Of a stretch of DNA of 64,000 nucleotides, positions 10,890-22,959 are shown piece by piece (within the stretch, counting starts at the first letter, position 1; each line of letters starts with the position of its first letter). The translations under genes and the position numbers were made by a program. Source of the stretch: Strongylocentrotus purpuratus (Eukaryota; Echinodermata; Echinoidea; Camarodonta; Strongylocentrotidae); contig NW_022145551.1 of the NCBI RefSeq assembly GCF_000002235.5, positions 1,655,001 to 1,719,000 of the forward strand, read 5' to 3'. Under the pieces are notes generated by a model. The model saw only the letters and a program-made list of their open reading frames with translations, was not told where the DNA came from and searched no databases.

Positions 10890-12185
10890 CCCGCAGATTA
10901 AAATCAACCGAAATTGTATGAGTCTTGAAAGAGTAAATCGTTACTTAATGATAATGATTGTACAACAGAGCTGCAATGGCCAACGATTTCTGCTAAAAAT
11001 GAGCAACAATCGTCGCAAAATGGTTTTAACAATTAAAACGAGATATAAAGCTAGACAAAACTATGAACGAAAAAAATAATATCGTCTTAAAAACAGTCAG
11101 AAAACAATTTAAAAAAAACAGAATGAATAAGACATAATGCGATCATATAAACAGGTTAATTTTGTGTTTATGTTATTCCTCCCGTACCAAAACAAAAACA
11201 AGCAAAACATGAGCAAGATGCAAATAAGGGTAATCTTAAAGGCATTCATTTTTGACATATTGTATATTGTCATGATTATAGTGTCTACTTTATTCTTCTT
11301 TATATTTTACTTTATTTTGAAAATAATCTTCTATTATGTTTCTTCTTTTCTCTTGATAATATTTCAGCAGTTGATTGAGAGATTTGGTAGATGTTTGGGA
11401 TGTAGTATAACAATAGATCCTGGGCACATCACGTATTGCAAAAGAAAATCATGGTAATAAGGATCATAATGAAATCACAACTACTAGACCTACTACTGTA
11501 ATTGCTGATTATTGAATTGAATTAATTGATAACAATTCAGAGCCACAGCTTATAGCTGATACATATTGAATTCACAAACAAAACTGCAACATATAGAATA
11601 AAAGCAATTGGCACCTGGTCCGTGTAAAATAGGCAAAGAGAAATTAAGATTAATATGCTAATGAGGCTGATAAAAAATAGTAATATAATCGTTATTATTA
11701 TTTTTATGATACTTTCCCGCACATTATAATTTATTCACTCCCTGAGGAACATTCCAGCCATGCGCCATATTACCCTTGGATCGAAAGTCATCTCCACGTA
11801 TTTTTCAAGTAGTATAATGATTATGTTACTTTGCTTCAGAAATCGGGGCTATGCACGTGTTAATTTGATGCCCTGAAAAATTATTGAAATGAGTCAAATA
11901 CTGTACGCAATATGTCAATTCCACAGATAAATGTATAATATTTAAAAGGCTGCATGTTCGTGTGTGTGTGTGTTTGTATTGCAAAAATCAATAAACCGTA
12001 ACGCTCCATGCCAACAAGCCAAATGTACACGAATGAAAAAAAGACACACATGCCTATTGTCACACAAATCATTTTACATGTTCCAACGGTAAAGCCTATC
12101 TGACATTAATTTTGATGATCTGACTGCGATCAAATTTTGACTAAAATTGCAGTGGCATTTAATGTGATTTTTCAGGCAGATTATG
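10890..12185. other. AT-rich intergenic DNA with a short repeat fragment
   Basis: No gene is supported. The 106-codon frame at 11137-11457 is hydrophobic and AT-driven, with no homology I recognise. A fragment at 11730-11765 (cactccctgaggaacattcc) resembles part of the composite repeat near 51872. Confidence 0.5.
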
Positions 12186-12189
12186 GTTG

Positions 12190-12372
12190 AGGAGGCGCGA
12201 TAGCTCAGTTGGTAGAGCAGTGGTCTCGTATTCCGGCGACCCGGGTTCGAAACCTTTGGTAAGGCACTAATCCTCATTATCAGGTCCCTCGGAGAGGACC
12301 TAAAGCAGTCGGTCCTCTGGTCGTGTACTAACAAGCATTTATGCTCTCTTAGCAGTCAGGTAAAATAACAAG
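12190..12372 (+). mobile_element. SINE-1, tRNA-derived, plus strand
   Basis: The head resembles a tRNA gene: an A box (tagctcagttgg at 12201-12212) and a B box (ggttcgaaacc near 12244), the internal RNA polymerase III promoter of tRNA-derived SINEs. The body has a small hairpin around gtccctcggagaggac and ends near gcagtcaggtaaaataac. Other copies, all on the minus strand, are at 40785-40915, 58780-58895 and 61862-62715. No intact acceptor stem is seen, so this is not a functional tRNA gene. Confidence 0.85.
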
Positions 12373-12734
12373 CACACACTCTAAGTTACTACATGATGCA
12401 TCAAATCGAAATATCGAAATACTTAAACCGTCTTTGTGGTACTCTCACTTCAAGTCGTATACACTGAAGACTGTCGTGCGACCATCTCCAATTTGAAGCA
12501 GACTTGGCCATTACTTCGGCCAGTAGGATTAAAATCCACGTATAATGTGATTATTTGGATTAGCATTGATAAGAATCTCAACCAGAATGATTATGTTTGC
12601 ATAAATTCCTATTAATGCAATCTCGACTTTCTCTCAACAATCTAATGGCAGTCAGATCTGCCAATTCTCAGTGAGCTTAACACTCCAAAATCGTCCTGTA
12701 AATGGAAATCTACCGGTCAGAAATTTACTACTAC

Positions 12735-12957
12735 TCGTGGTTCGATGCCCGACACGGCACTAATTTCCTTTGACAAGGTATTAATCTACATGTGTCACAA
12801 ACTTGTCCCAGGTGATGGGTACCTGGCAGGAATTAATTTCTTGACATGCTAGAGCGCTGTAATGGCAGCTACGCTGAAACCGGGGTAATAATGACATATT
12901 GCGCCTCGGAATAGAATTTCTAGATAGACGGCACTATATGAATGCATATTATTATTA
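12735..12957 (+). mobile_element. SINE-2 copy with B-box-like head
   Basis: It starts at a B-box-like sequence (ggttcgatgcc) and continues into the SINE-2 body (ggtattaatctacatgtgtc, gatgggtacctggcagg, gctagagcgctgtaat). It ends in gcactatatgaatgcatatt and (ATT)n. No A box is visible, so the head is probably truncated. Confidence 0.7.
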
Positions 12958-13333
12958 TCGATATCACTATATTTCTTACCTCTTGGGAGAACGCCAAGTC
13001 AATGCAAAACCGTCTTATAGGTCGAATCCGTGATAAAATATCACCTAACCTTGAATGCTCTCACAATCCTTCCCTTTGGCGTATCGTCTGTACAGACCAG
13101 TGCTTCACCACAACTCGATATGGTTAGTACACATCAAACCCTCGATGCAAACCATATTCCGTTGGTCTGGTATAACAAAAAAATATGCGTATTGCACACG
13201 TCACTCCATCACGTGACTCTTCTAATGTTCGACAGTGCCTGGCAAAAGCGGTCATGTATATTTCATATCATCATCCATCTATGCCGAAGATGACTTAGAT
13301 GTACACGTTTTGATTCCATATGAAATATGTGTA

Positions 13334-13638
13334 CAGTGCGTTTCAAAAAAAGTGTATACAACTATGGTAGCTTCTAATCAAAGAGAGTATAACCTTTGTG
13401 ACCTTGAATCATGTATCCTGATTTTGGGTAACTAAAACCCTGTCGAATGATGCATATTCATAATTGGGCTGCCACGGATGAATGAGCAGCAGGCTTATCG
13501 AAAATATTATGAATATGATATCATTGAACAGAGACTAAGTTATTCTTCATCATGAAATAGATTTTAAAGTCATATTGGTTATGAACGTTTAATTAGGAGC
13601 TATTAAAGTGGTGTAGACTTTTACTTTGATACGCATTG
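13334..13638. mobile_element. Tc1/mariner-like MITE candidate
   Basis: The left end reads cagtgcgtttcaaaaaaagt after TA (13332-13333). The right end reads acttttactttgatacgcattg before TA at 13639-13640. The ends are inverted repeats with several differences, and TA flanking fits the Tc1/mariner target. The interior of about 305 bp is non-coding. The right end is decayed, so this is moderately supported. Confidence 0.5.
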
Positions 13639-13832
13639 TATTATTATAATTAATAAACTATTAGGTAAGGGCGCTACAGAGTAATCCAGTATTGATTCTA
13701 TACAATATATAGGTAATTACCGACGGTCCTATTTTCCAATTGAAGCTCTTAACAAAATTGATTATGACTTGTGTTCTCTTAATGGCTACCACTCATCGAT
13801 ACCTTAACAACTTGATTATATCAGTTTATATA

Positions 13833-13837
<5 letters not shown>

Positions 13838-13872
<35 letters not shown>
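13838..13872. repeat. (TA)n microsatellite
   Basis: About seventeen uninterrupted TA units. Confidence 0.95.
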
Positions 13873-13874
<2 letters not shown>

Positions 13875-14169
13875 AATTAACGCTTTTAAAATTACTTCTA
13901 ATATGCTGCTTTTGATGAAATATATCTGTTATTTTTAATTTTCTACTGCACAATCTTCATCATCTTAATCTATGATAAGAAATCAAAGGTATTGTTTATA
14001 GATGTTGGACAAAGATTTAAACCAAATTTAACTTACAGAATTTTGATCCCGATCTGTGCCACCTTTCCTAGGTCTAATACAACATGAAACATAAAACATT
14101 TAATGGGTCACGTGGTCTAAATGATTTAATAATTGTATCAAGATGAACCGAACATAATGAAAGAGTAGG

Positions 14170-14650
14170 CGGCTCTTCACTTTTAACAAGCGCCCCCTCC
14201 ACCTCTGATAATTGCCCTAATCAAATCTAAGAGGTTCCGCTTTTGCTTTGACAAGTTCTCATTTTCCTTTGTAAAAAGTGTCCCTTCCCCCTTTCCATAA
14301 CTACCCCTTTTTACCCTTTATTTTTACATGTATCCCCTTTCCTTTTTGTTTACTAAGTGCCTCTTTTCATTATTATAAATGCCCCCATTTAAAAAAGAAC
14401 CCCTTTCTCTTTTTATAAATGCCCCTTTTCATCTCTTGTAAATGACCCTATTCAATTATGAGAGATACTCGTTTTACTTTGATAAGTGCCCCTTCCTTTT
14501 TTCATAATTTCCCCTTTTCATCTTTGATAAGTGCCCCGTTTATTTTAACATGTGCCTCTTTTGCTTTTTAATAAGAGCCACTTCCCCCATCTCATGAAAG
14601 CCCCCTTTCACCTCCAATAAATGCCCCTATTATCTGATCAGCGCCCCTTT
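14170..14650. repeat. Degenerate ~30-bp array of gataagtgccccttt units
   Basis: Units like gataagtgcccc, aataaatgcccc and ataagagccac followed by T-rich spacers recur about fifteen times at irregular spacing. It is an old minisatellite, and it sits directly before repeat E, as a different minisatellite does at 24040-24690. Confidence 0.6.
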
Positions 14651-14654
14651 TCCT

Positions 14655-15245
14655 GTCTTGGAATCCAGGGGGGCTTAGCTTTTTGAAGCCCAGGAGTTTT
14701 AGGAATTTAATTATGATCAGATGAAAATTCAGGGGCCGTCTTATTGACCGTGGTTGGGTCAAGGGGGGCGGAGCTCCCGCGGTCTCAAGGGTTTTAGGCA
14801 TTTGATTACGGTCAATGAGATAAGCATATTTTGATACCTTATTTGTGACACTGGTATGTCACTAATTGGCGTGTGGTCCAGGGGGCTGAGCCACATGTAA
14901 CTCTAGGTTTTAGTCTTTTGATAACGCTCAGATGAACATCCAGGGGCCCATCTTAAGGTCATTGGTGGGGTCCAGCGACAGAGCCCCTGGAAGACCAGGG
15001 TTTTTTATTTCTTTTTAATTACGGCCAGGTGAGCATCCAGGGACCCACCTTAAGGCCCTGACATGAAGGCTTCTAATGAGCATATTTTTGCCCGACTGTA
15101 AATTTTGGAAGTTGTAGTTTTTCCAACAATCTCGTATACAATTATAATTTATAACAAATATTAGGGAAAAATCCTTGAAAATCATGTCATTTTAGCAACA
15201 TTTGTAGATCACAGGAGGAATCGAATTAGAAATAATCCAGGTTCG
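14655..15245. repeat. Dispersed repeat E, copy 1, with internal subrepeats
   Basis: Three or four subrepeats of roughly 90-120 bp share caagggttttaggcatttga, gagcccc-type GC patches and catccaggg(g)cc words. A unique 3' part (gagcatatttttgcccgact to gaaataatccaggttcga) also occurs at 24977-25135. The internal architecture suggests part of a larger element. No coding capacity is visible. Confidence 0.65.
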
Positions 15246-15321
15246 ATTTTTTTTAATTTTTTTAATTTTAATTTTTTATTTAATTTGTTATTATTTATCT
15301 ATTTATTTTACTTATTTATTT

Positions 15322-15352
<31 letters not shown>

Positions 15353-15375
15353 TTTTTTTTTTTTTGGGGGGGGGC
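15246..15375. repeat. (ATTT)n low-complexity tract ending in poly-G
   Basis: T-rich and TTTA repeats are followed by nine G. No function inferred. Confidence 0.9.
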
Positions 15376-15903
15376 TCATTTCTTCTCACTCATATAATAC
15401 AAACACACACGATTTCCCACCTCTCACAATATTTCCACAATAGACACGTATCGCTATTACCAAATCCACCGTTGATAATTATAGGGGCATACGGCATGTT
15501 TGGGAAATTTAATAACTGTTTCTTTTATTTAAATGGAATATTAATTTTTGTTTTGATTCAATTCATGTTCATTATTTGTTTTCTTTTTAGTTGAAATATA
15601 GGATAATTTTTACTCCTTTAGAGCTGATTTTTTTTCAGAGGGGGTGGGGCTTTTTCTGGAAGGGGAGGGGGGTGACTGTGGACTTTACGTTTTACTATAA
15701 CAGTGTCTGTAGCATAAAACATAAATGAAGAGTACAAAGCACATAATTATATTACTTGTGTAAACACACTTTATTTATCACCGCAATTATGTAATCAAAA
15801 TTGATATCACTATCTAACTGGAATAATAATTAGTACACAGAGAGGGTTGTATATCATTTATATATTAGTATAAATTAATAACATTAATTAATAATAGTAT
15901 TAA

Positions 15904-16684
15904 CCCTAATAAGGCCGGGGGCCATTATGGCCCCCCCCCCACTCCACAATTTTTCCGATTGCTCGGGAATGCATATGGGTGGCGCCCCGCCGCTCGCTGA
16001 TTTTGTTATTTCGAGTCTTGCGCAACTTTTTAAATAGTTTTTTTGAAAATCGGACCTACGGTTACAAGGTCACGTGACCTTTTGTCTTTGCATGTCAGCC
16101 CGAAAATCGCTCATTTTCGTGATTTGTGTACAAAACATATGGAAAAGTCATTTTTCCTAAAAACAGATCAAACATGGGTTATTGGGTCTTGTTTAAAGTT
16201 TAGGTGGTTGTTTTTGGAGTCAAAATAGTTGAATTGTAGTAAGAATGAAATGAAGAAAAAAAAACAAAAAAAACAATGAAATACATAAGTTAAAAAACAA
16301 TGAAATACATATTATCAAAACAAGGGATAACATAAGGAATAAGCTGACTCTTCCAAAAAAAATTTGGCGTATTATTATTCAGAATGGTCTAATGAATATA
16401 TGTAGTGAAAAAGAATGCTTAAATATGAATAATATATGATTTATGGGTAAAAATGTGATTTTTATGACTTTATTTGCATAAATTACCATAAATATGCAAA
16501 TGAGTAAATTTAAAAAAAAATTAAAATTATCATATTATTCTATACACTTCACTTGACATGCGTGCAAATTTTCGCGGCGATCGGCCGCTTTGCGGCCGAG
16601 ATCTTAAGGGGGGGGGGGGGCATAATGCCCCCCCCCCCCCCCCGCGGCCGTAGTAAGACCTCAAATAGCCCGGCCTTTTTAGGG
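15904..16684. mobile_element. piggyBac-like MITE, copy 1 (781 bp)
   Basis: The termini are ccctaataaggccggg on the left and cccggcctttttaggg on the right, inverted repeats with two or three mismatches. TTAA flanks both sides (15900-15903 and 16685-16688). TTAA duplication with CCC/GGG ends is characteristic of piggyBac transposons. Subterminal palindromes built on cattatgg and gcataatgc lie inside poly-G/poly-C tracts. There is no transposase frame. Copy 2 at 61960-62614 lacks about 120 bp of the centre. Confidence 0.85.
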
Positions 16685-16689
16685 TTAAT

Positions 16690-17045
16690 TGATTAATTAA
16701 TAATTAATTAATTTATCCAGTCCGGATCGATATGATAATTTACCAAATATATCTATTAGTAGGCAGTTTTCCCGGCAATTTTTTTAAAATAATGTCTTGC
16801 ATTGTACTACCCTCATATAACTTCTATTACTGTAATATGCTTTGTATTGTATTATTCTATTATTGCAAATTATGTCCTGAAGTATGTTAAACTTTAACTT
16901 ATGTGTATTTTACTTTCTTTCTTGAATTACTTGATGGTCGTATGCCCACAATACATTTTCCATACAACTGCGCCAGAAGTGTCATTTTTGACAGACATGG
17001 CGCATTATAAATGTTCACTATTATTTATTATTTATTAGTATTAGT
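16690..17045. other. AT-rich DNA, possible LINE or SINE 3' end
   Basis: The segment ends in gacatggcgcattataaatg followed by TTATT repeats, like the tails of other elements in this window. It lies downstream of the peptide gene, so part of it may be that gene's 3' untranslated region; tttatt words at 17024-17036 would read AATAAA on the minus strand. Confidence 0.4.
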
Positions 17046-17233
17046 CAAAACACATCTTTCAAATGATGGGTAATAAGAGGTTCCATTTCATTTTGTGAGA
17101 GGGTGGGGAGGGGGTAGGGAGGTTGGTGGCTGTCACAGTATTGATGAGCTTCCGTTGTCATGGATGAAATGAGAGTGACGTTGATTGTACGACGACGATG
17201 TGTTGTTTCACAAGTTCCACTAGACGTTACCAG

Positions 17234-20200
17234 TTACTCCGCCGATGCCTTGTAATAAAAGGGTAAAAATAACACACATGAAAACGACATATAGTTAATC
17301 AGCAGAGTATTAACTGTTGCACGAAAACATGAGGGTCTGCGCTTGAAATATAGCAATAATAATGATACAGAGTGCATGAACAAGGGAAAGATCCTAGGAG
17401 AGCTACCAACTGGTCAGCTAAAGATTCTTAATAAGGCTCAGCCTCGGGAGGGACTATAATATTCGTGATATGACGTTGAGCGCTACCGATCGTTACACAT
17501 TATGATAATACATTATTATGAAAAAAATTGTACCTTTATTTTTTTCTCGTTAGACGTCATCATTTTTTTTATTATATCGTTTTTTGTTTTGTGTGGTAGC
17601 TTAACAAGCCTGCTGATATGGGTATGGTGCGGAAGATAGTCTATGCCTTTTCTTTTCTCGTCCTTTCCTCTTCTCATTTTCTCACCTTTCTGGCCTTTTC
17701 TGGATTTGTCTACATTCTGACTACTCAGTGAGATGAGTGGGGCACGTCCAACCCTACCTGTAGCTTAAGAAATGGTTACACATAATAATGTTGAGCTTAA
17801 AGTAATTCAAAATGCGAGGAATACATTATATTAAGTAATTCATGGTAAATCTTACCCTTTTCGCTGGAGCGCAATTAGGATTACCCGTTACAGTCTGGCA
17901 ACTCTCTTCCTCGAGGGTAGCGGTGTCCAAATCTCCCGATTCAACTAAATATAATAACATGATGATATAAAGGTAATCATCAATACCCTGTTGGTCGAAT
18001 GTAAATCGTCGAATAACATGATATGTATCTTTGAGCAAAATTCTGATATATGTAATATTTCCTAAATAATAAACAACTGTATTCTTTAATGTGTTACTCG
18101 ATTGACATCTTCGGCTGGTTCGGTAATTTTTATAAATGTTGTTTAAACGTTACACTACAGACTACAAGGTTCAGGATAAACATTCAGAGATTCGAACATA
18201 CATAATTCAGTACAAAACTCTAACATCAATAGGTTAAATACGCTAATTATTTGTTTCCGATTGTAATAATGTATAACTATACTGGTCATTCAAGTCTGGG
18301 TTTCAATTTTAAAAACAACCTTAAAAATAATTCTTTCTTATACAGGTTTTGAAACGTTTGAGACTTTGAATGATGAAATCTTCATCTTTCCTGTACGAAA
18401 GTTGGTTTCCATTATTGCGCATATTGCTCCGGTTGTCTCATTTTCGCCAGCACAAACGTAAGCTAGTTCGCGTATATAGCAGACGGCAATCGGCGGATCA
18501 GACGACACTTGATAGTGATTTTGTATGTGAGATTGCTTTGCTAAATATAAAATACAAGAATCTTTTCCATATCTTTAAACTATAATTGATATCTGATAAT
18601 TAAACAGTTAGTAAAATAAACCTACCAAACTACATAATACAATGAAATACCTGACTGAAAGTAGGGGAGTTCGATGTTATGCACAATTGCACACTTCTGT
18701 TAATAATTGAATAGTCCATGGTGGTGATGAATATTCATGTTTTTGCTTACCTCGGCAAAATACTTGCCTATACTAAATGGACAAATTACGGCGGGGGGGG
18801 GGGGGGGGTCGGATGAAATGGACATAATGAACAAATCAGAACTGATCTATGATAATTCATGCTTCTTATCCTTCGTGTGCTTGATTTATAACCGTTCAAT
18901 CGCGTAATGAATTGAATCCAAAGTTCGACTTGTTGTACATGTGCTATATAAGCAATGGCGAGCTTGCGACCTATTTTGATAAAATTACGGTGGGTGAGCT
19001 TTCAAAAGTCAATGGAACATGAGGGTTCAAATGAAAGAGCTAGTTCTAACGTACGTCGGGGTGGATGTGCTTTTCGTTTTTTTTCGTTTTTTTTTTTTTT
19101 TTTTTTTTAACGACATTTTTGGTAAAATTCCATAGGCTAACGTACATGTTAGGCCGCTGGACCCTGGCGATAGGGGACGTTCTCAAATGAGACTAAACGG
19201 ATTTATATGATTGATCACTACGATTTGAAGCAGATTGGGATTTTTCTTCAAATGCTAATTGTAAATACACATTGAAAATTGAATCAATGAGGAAGAATTA
19301 AAAAGAAAATGTATAATGCAGTTTCTCCCGGAATGTTGTCGCCTGTGCGGTGGCTAAAAATATAATATCCAAAAATAATTGCTTCTAATTAGAGGCTAAT
19401 GACTTTTAGAATGTGTTTTGTCGTCATCATGGTGATTATGTGCAGGTGAAGTTTAAAAGTATTTTTTTTTTGGTAACCCACTGGGGGTATTTAACAGTTA
19501 GTTTGTAAACACAGTCCTTGCCAGCTATAACGTATAATACATACGGGGGGGGGGGCCTTAACCATAGCGTTCCGCACACTGACACGATCAAAGGAGCTCC
19601 AAATAGTTCCACACACATAGTTTACAGTCTTTATTATTATGGATAGGAACTATTTGGAGCTCCATGAATTGACATTTGATCGCGTACGTATGCGTGTGTC
19701 TAACTCTATCTCCCTCTCCCTCTCTCTCTCCCTCTCTCTCCCTCCCTCCCCTCTCTCTTTCTCTCCCTCCCCTCTCGCTCTCTCTCTCTCTCCATCTTCC
19801 TCCCCTCTCTCTCTCTCTCTCTCTCTCTCAATATGCTATGGTCTAAACTAACCAAGACGTATAGGCATATTAGCTTCATAATAGATATCGCCTTAGAAAG
19901 GGCTGTTAGGTAGGCCTTATTTAATCAGTACTGTTGTAGAGGCACGTTTTTAAAAATAGCTACCAACGTAATTTAGATAAGGCAGCTAATTTTCTTTGTT
20001 ATGTTTAGTACACAATACCAGGTAGGTTTAAAGCTAGGTTTAGAGTAAGGTTCGTCTGTCGTTTATTAATTTTTTCATTAAAAAAACAAACAGAAATCAT
20101 GCCTCTACAACTGAATAAATAATGCATACCAGATTAAGCATCATGGTCCATGATATCAAGCTCACGTCAGGTTGCAATCGCATCCTATCAATCAACTCAG

Positions 20201-20402
20201 CCCTGCCCCTTGTAGCTATTTGCAAGCTGGTTTAAACCTTTATTACTGAAACAACTTAAAACACTTCAAATGGCTCAATAAAGTCTGTGCTTGAAATTAT
20301 CTTACCGCTTTTAGGTTCAGACGTAGATGACGAGTCTCCGCTTGAATCAGCATGAACACGCACCACCATCATCACCACCATTGATAAGATGAATAACTTC
20401 AT
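17234..20402 (-). CDS. Small secreted two-cysteine peptide precursor (three exons)
   Basis: Three exons join on the minus strand. Exon 1 (20402-20306) starts at ATG and encodes a signal peptide, MKLFILSMVVMMVVRVHA, then a serine-rich stretch. It ends in phase 1 at a GTAAG donor. Exon 2 (17944-17856) follows a tttag acceptor; the split codon gives V, then ESGDLDTATLEEE, the loop SCQTVTGNPNCAPA and a KR pair, with another GTAAG donor. Exon 3 (17248-17234) follows attacaag and adds ASAE and a stop. The 66-residue product has the layout of a secreted peptide precursor: signal, acidic pro-region, cysteine loop, dibasic site. I recognise no family. Phases agree at both junctions; expression is unproven. 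Intron 1 is 2.4 kb and holds microsatellites and an inverted repeat. Confidence 0.6.
18790..19110. repeat. Poly-G (18793-18807) and poly-T tracts in intron 1
   Basis: A fifteen-base G run and a later T run of about thirty bases lie within the first intron of the peptide gene. The DNA between them is non-coding, and I see nothing else in it. Confidence 0.8.
19593..19663. repeat. 18-bp perfect inverted repeat
   Basis: ggagctccaaatagttcc at 19593-19610 is answered by ggaactatttggagctcc at 19646-19663, with a 35-base loop. The match is exact. It may be the ends of a tiny transposon or a hairpin in the intron of the peptide gene. Confidence 0.85.
19708..19829. repeat. (CT)n microsatellite
   Basis: CT and CCCT repeats with short interruptions, within intron 1 of the peptide gene. 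Confidence 0.95.
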
Positions 20403-20539
20403 GACTGCTTTTGATAACGGCTAATGTATGTAAGGATCAACGAAAACAGTGTTGCAAATTTGTGTTTCACTAGCTGATGACAACTTTAAAAATGTATAAT
20501 TTTGCTATCTATTTTCATAAGATATTGCTCAAATTTTAA

Positions 20540-20984
20540 TTTTTTATTTGTCTCACCTTTCTGCTTTTATTGAAACTATTAAAAAATATCATGGTTGACT
20601 TTCTCTTTAAAGTACTATGTCCCATTTGCAGGCCAAACAATGAAAAGGTCAAATTCCAACGGCATTTGAAAGACAATACTAATTTAGAACTTCCCTCAAA
20701 ACGAAAGGGCTTGAAAACGGTCGTACATCGTACGCTTTGTGCTGCACAAAGATTCAATAAGTTTAATTTCGGTTATACAATTAGTGGGTTATTGATGTAG
20801 ATAAATGCTCATGTACCTGTTACAACTCATTTTATGTATGTTATTACCAAAGATACAAAGATATCAGTCACTCAATAGTGTCTGACAGTGAAGTCTATAC
20901 AGTATAGAAGGTAAACGGTTTCTTTTTGCAAAAGTTAAATACTAGGACACTGCTAATGTTTAAATTTCACAGATAGGACAGACA
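20540..20984. other. Unassigned DNA upstream of the peptide gene
   Basis: Both strands are open over about 200 bp. The plus-strand frame (20570-20800) includes LCPICRPNNEKVKFQRHLKD, loosely like a zinc-finger fragment, but it has no further support. The minus-strand promoter of the peptide gene should lie within 20403-20700; no clear TATA element was identified. Confidence 0.3.
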
Positions 20985-21775
20985 TGAAACGGGAAGATAT
21001 AAAAGACCAGAAAAAACGCTCCCGAATCTACGATTCTGTGAAAACTGTAATATGAATCTTGTAGGAGATGAATTCAATATAATTATGAAATGTGAAAAGT
21101 ATAAAGATTTACGAGTAGATTTTATTTAAAAAAATAGTAATCTGGAAGAACAATTTAGTAATTTGGATAGTCAAGAAAAATTCATATTTATAATGAAATT
21201 AGACAATAAAGTTATAATAGATATTTTTCCTTCGTTCACCAAAAACATAATTGCAATGAGGGGTAATCTTTTAGATACAATGTAATAACAAAGTAGAAAT
21301 GTACAATCTTATGCTCTTGGTTTAATTCTGCAGTAGGTCGCAGTTATGAATAAGTACTATTACGTCATTTATTTTAGGCATTCCATGTACCTCATTTACC
21401 TATTTTGTATGGCATGAGTTATAATTTATTTTAAAAAGTGTTGTTTATGTTTTAAATATCTAAATTTTCGGATGTAAATTGGTACATTATATTACTATAT
21501 GCATTATGTCATGTTATTACTAAAAGAAAAAAAAAAGGGTTTCTACTGGATATAACTTTCCTTCTGTTTTGCTATAAACACTGCATTGTAAATTGATTTA
21601 TACGGTATATATGTTTACAGAATATTTATTTGTTGCATTACATTGTAAATTGACTTATATGACATATATGTTTTCTAACAGAATATTGATTTGTTTACAT
21701 TGTAAAGTGATTTATATGTTTATAAGCAGAATATTGATGTACATCAATGAAGTTTAATAAATATAATACAATACC
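20985..21775 (+). mobile_element. LINE relic, C-terminus and 3' UTR (repeat D copy 2)
   Basis: From about 21035 the plus strand encodes RFCENCNMNLVGDEFNIIMK followed by CEKYKDLRVDFI. This CxxC...CxxY knuckle is found at the C-terminus of one LINE group. An in-frame stop then interrupts the frame, which goes on as FSNLDSQEKFIFIMKLDN to a final stop near 21285. The 3' untranslated region (21380-21775) matches 3475-3890 and ends in an AATACAATA tail. Related coding sequence is seen on the minus strand at 53770-54990. The copy is truncated and dead. Confidence 0.7.
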
Positions 21776-21789
21776 ATAAATGACATATT

Positions 21790-22560
21790 CATAATTCCTG
21801 CAAAGTTCTACAGAATTTTATGTTGGCTACAAAAGGGACATCTTTAAAACAGTTGGTTAATATTTTACACATAGGCGGTGAACAAAAAAGGACCATACAT
21901 GTTTGTTGGGTAAGACAAAGAACCAACACTAGGTAATGTTTAACCAATTTCTGGTACATTTTACCTAACTACAAACATGCAATAATAATAATCGCTCATA
22001 CGCAACTTTGAGTTTGCAAACAGTCAGTATTTTGAATACCAATATAATTATATTCAAATACCAATTTATGAAGGTAGGCGTAAGACACTAGCACCCTTTA
22101 GACCTCCCGTTAACGAGATCACTGGGCCATCGTACCCCTTAAAATTGCCAAAGCATAGCTCCTGATTAATTTGTACTAAAAGCCCGTGGCAGCAAGAAGC
22201 GAACAAATGTCTAAAGAAATGCAGACCTACGCTCAACAACTGAATATACATTAATTATTCCCAAATTCTGAATCTCAACGACCGTAAAACGTTTTATAGC
22301 GGCTGCTTCGGAAGATAATTAACCTGTCTTGCCACTTTTAAAGATCCCATTAAAACATACATCTTCCCTCAGTAATACAGATTGATTCACCTATCTAACA
22401 GTTTATTGTTTCTCTTCACATTCTTTTACTTAGTAAGCGATAAGGTAATTTTTGTTTTAGCGCTCCTAAATAATCGATATCATTGTCAATACAATTACAA
22501 ACTGACGGAATCAGAAAGACGTATCATGTCCAACAAGCATAACGTAAGGGATATTGGTCC
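21790..22560. other. AT-rich intergenic DNA, no gene seen
   Basis: No supported exon. The short frames at 22066-22251 and 22382-22567 have no recognisable motif. Confidence 0.5.
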
Positions 22561-22566
22561 TACCTG

Positions 22567-22938
22567 ATTTCGATGCGGTGTTCGAGTAGAATTATGTGAG
22601 ATGATGATATACTTTATCGTAGCTTGATGTGGCGAAGTGTCTCTATCCAGATATCTGTTGAAACAGTTGAATTACGGTCTAGATAGCTTCTAGTATTATA
22701 GAATATCGAAGCCTGAAATGACCTTCTGCTCGTAACCGACAAGTCACCGCATTCATATTAAATTGCAAAAAGTGTTCAACAACACGATGGTGGATGAAAC
22801 TATCTAATATTCGAAGATATATGACCTTCAGACCATATTGTTTCATTATTTTTTATTCAATCAATCAACGTCAAGGAATAATTGATTTATCGTCGCTCTT
22901 CAATTTATTATTTCACCTTTGAATGTACTTTCATTCTT
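22567..22938. repeat. Dispersed repeat F, uninterrupted copy
   Basis: The segment begins atttcgatgcggtgttcgag and runs to cattcttatgcatc. It matches 26505-26543 joined to 31576-31893, the copy split by the full-length LINE. This copy holds about 34 bp (near 22660-22695) that the other lacks. Non-coding; family unknown. Confidence 0.8.
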
Positions 22939-22959
22939 ATGCATCCAGCGTTCAAAATA

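Noticed and set aside
10510-11079. A 189-codon frame across the CT-rich tract
   Set aside because: The protein is serine/leucine/phenylalanine repeats from the microsatellite, followed by unrelated sequence. No start, splice or homology support.
11137-11457. A 106-codon hydrophobic frame
   Set aside because: Isoleucine/phenylalanine-rich translation of AT-rich DNA; no signal, homology or splice support.
12190-12260. A tRNA gene
   Set aside because: A and B boxes are present but no acceptor stem closes, and the same head occurs in several copies joined to a common body, so it is a SINE.
20570-20800. Zinc-finger-like fragment (CPIC...H)
   Set aside because: A single weak pattern match with no second finger or exon context.
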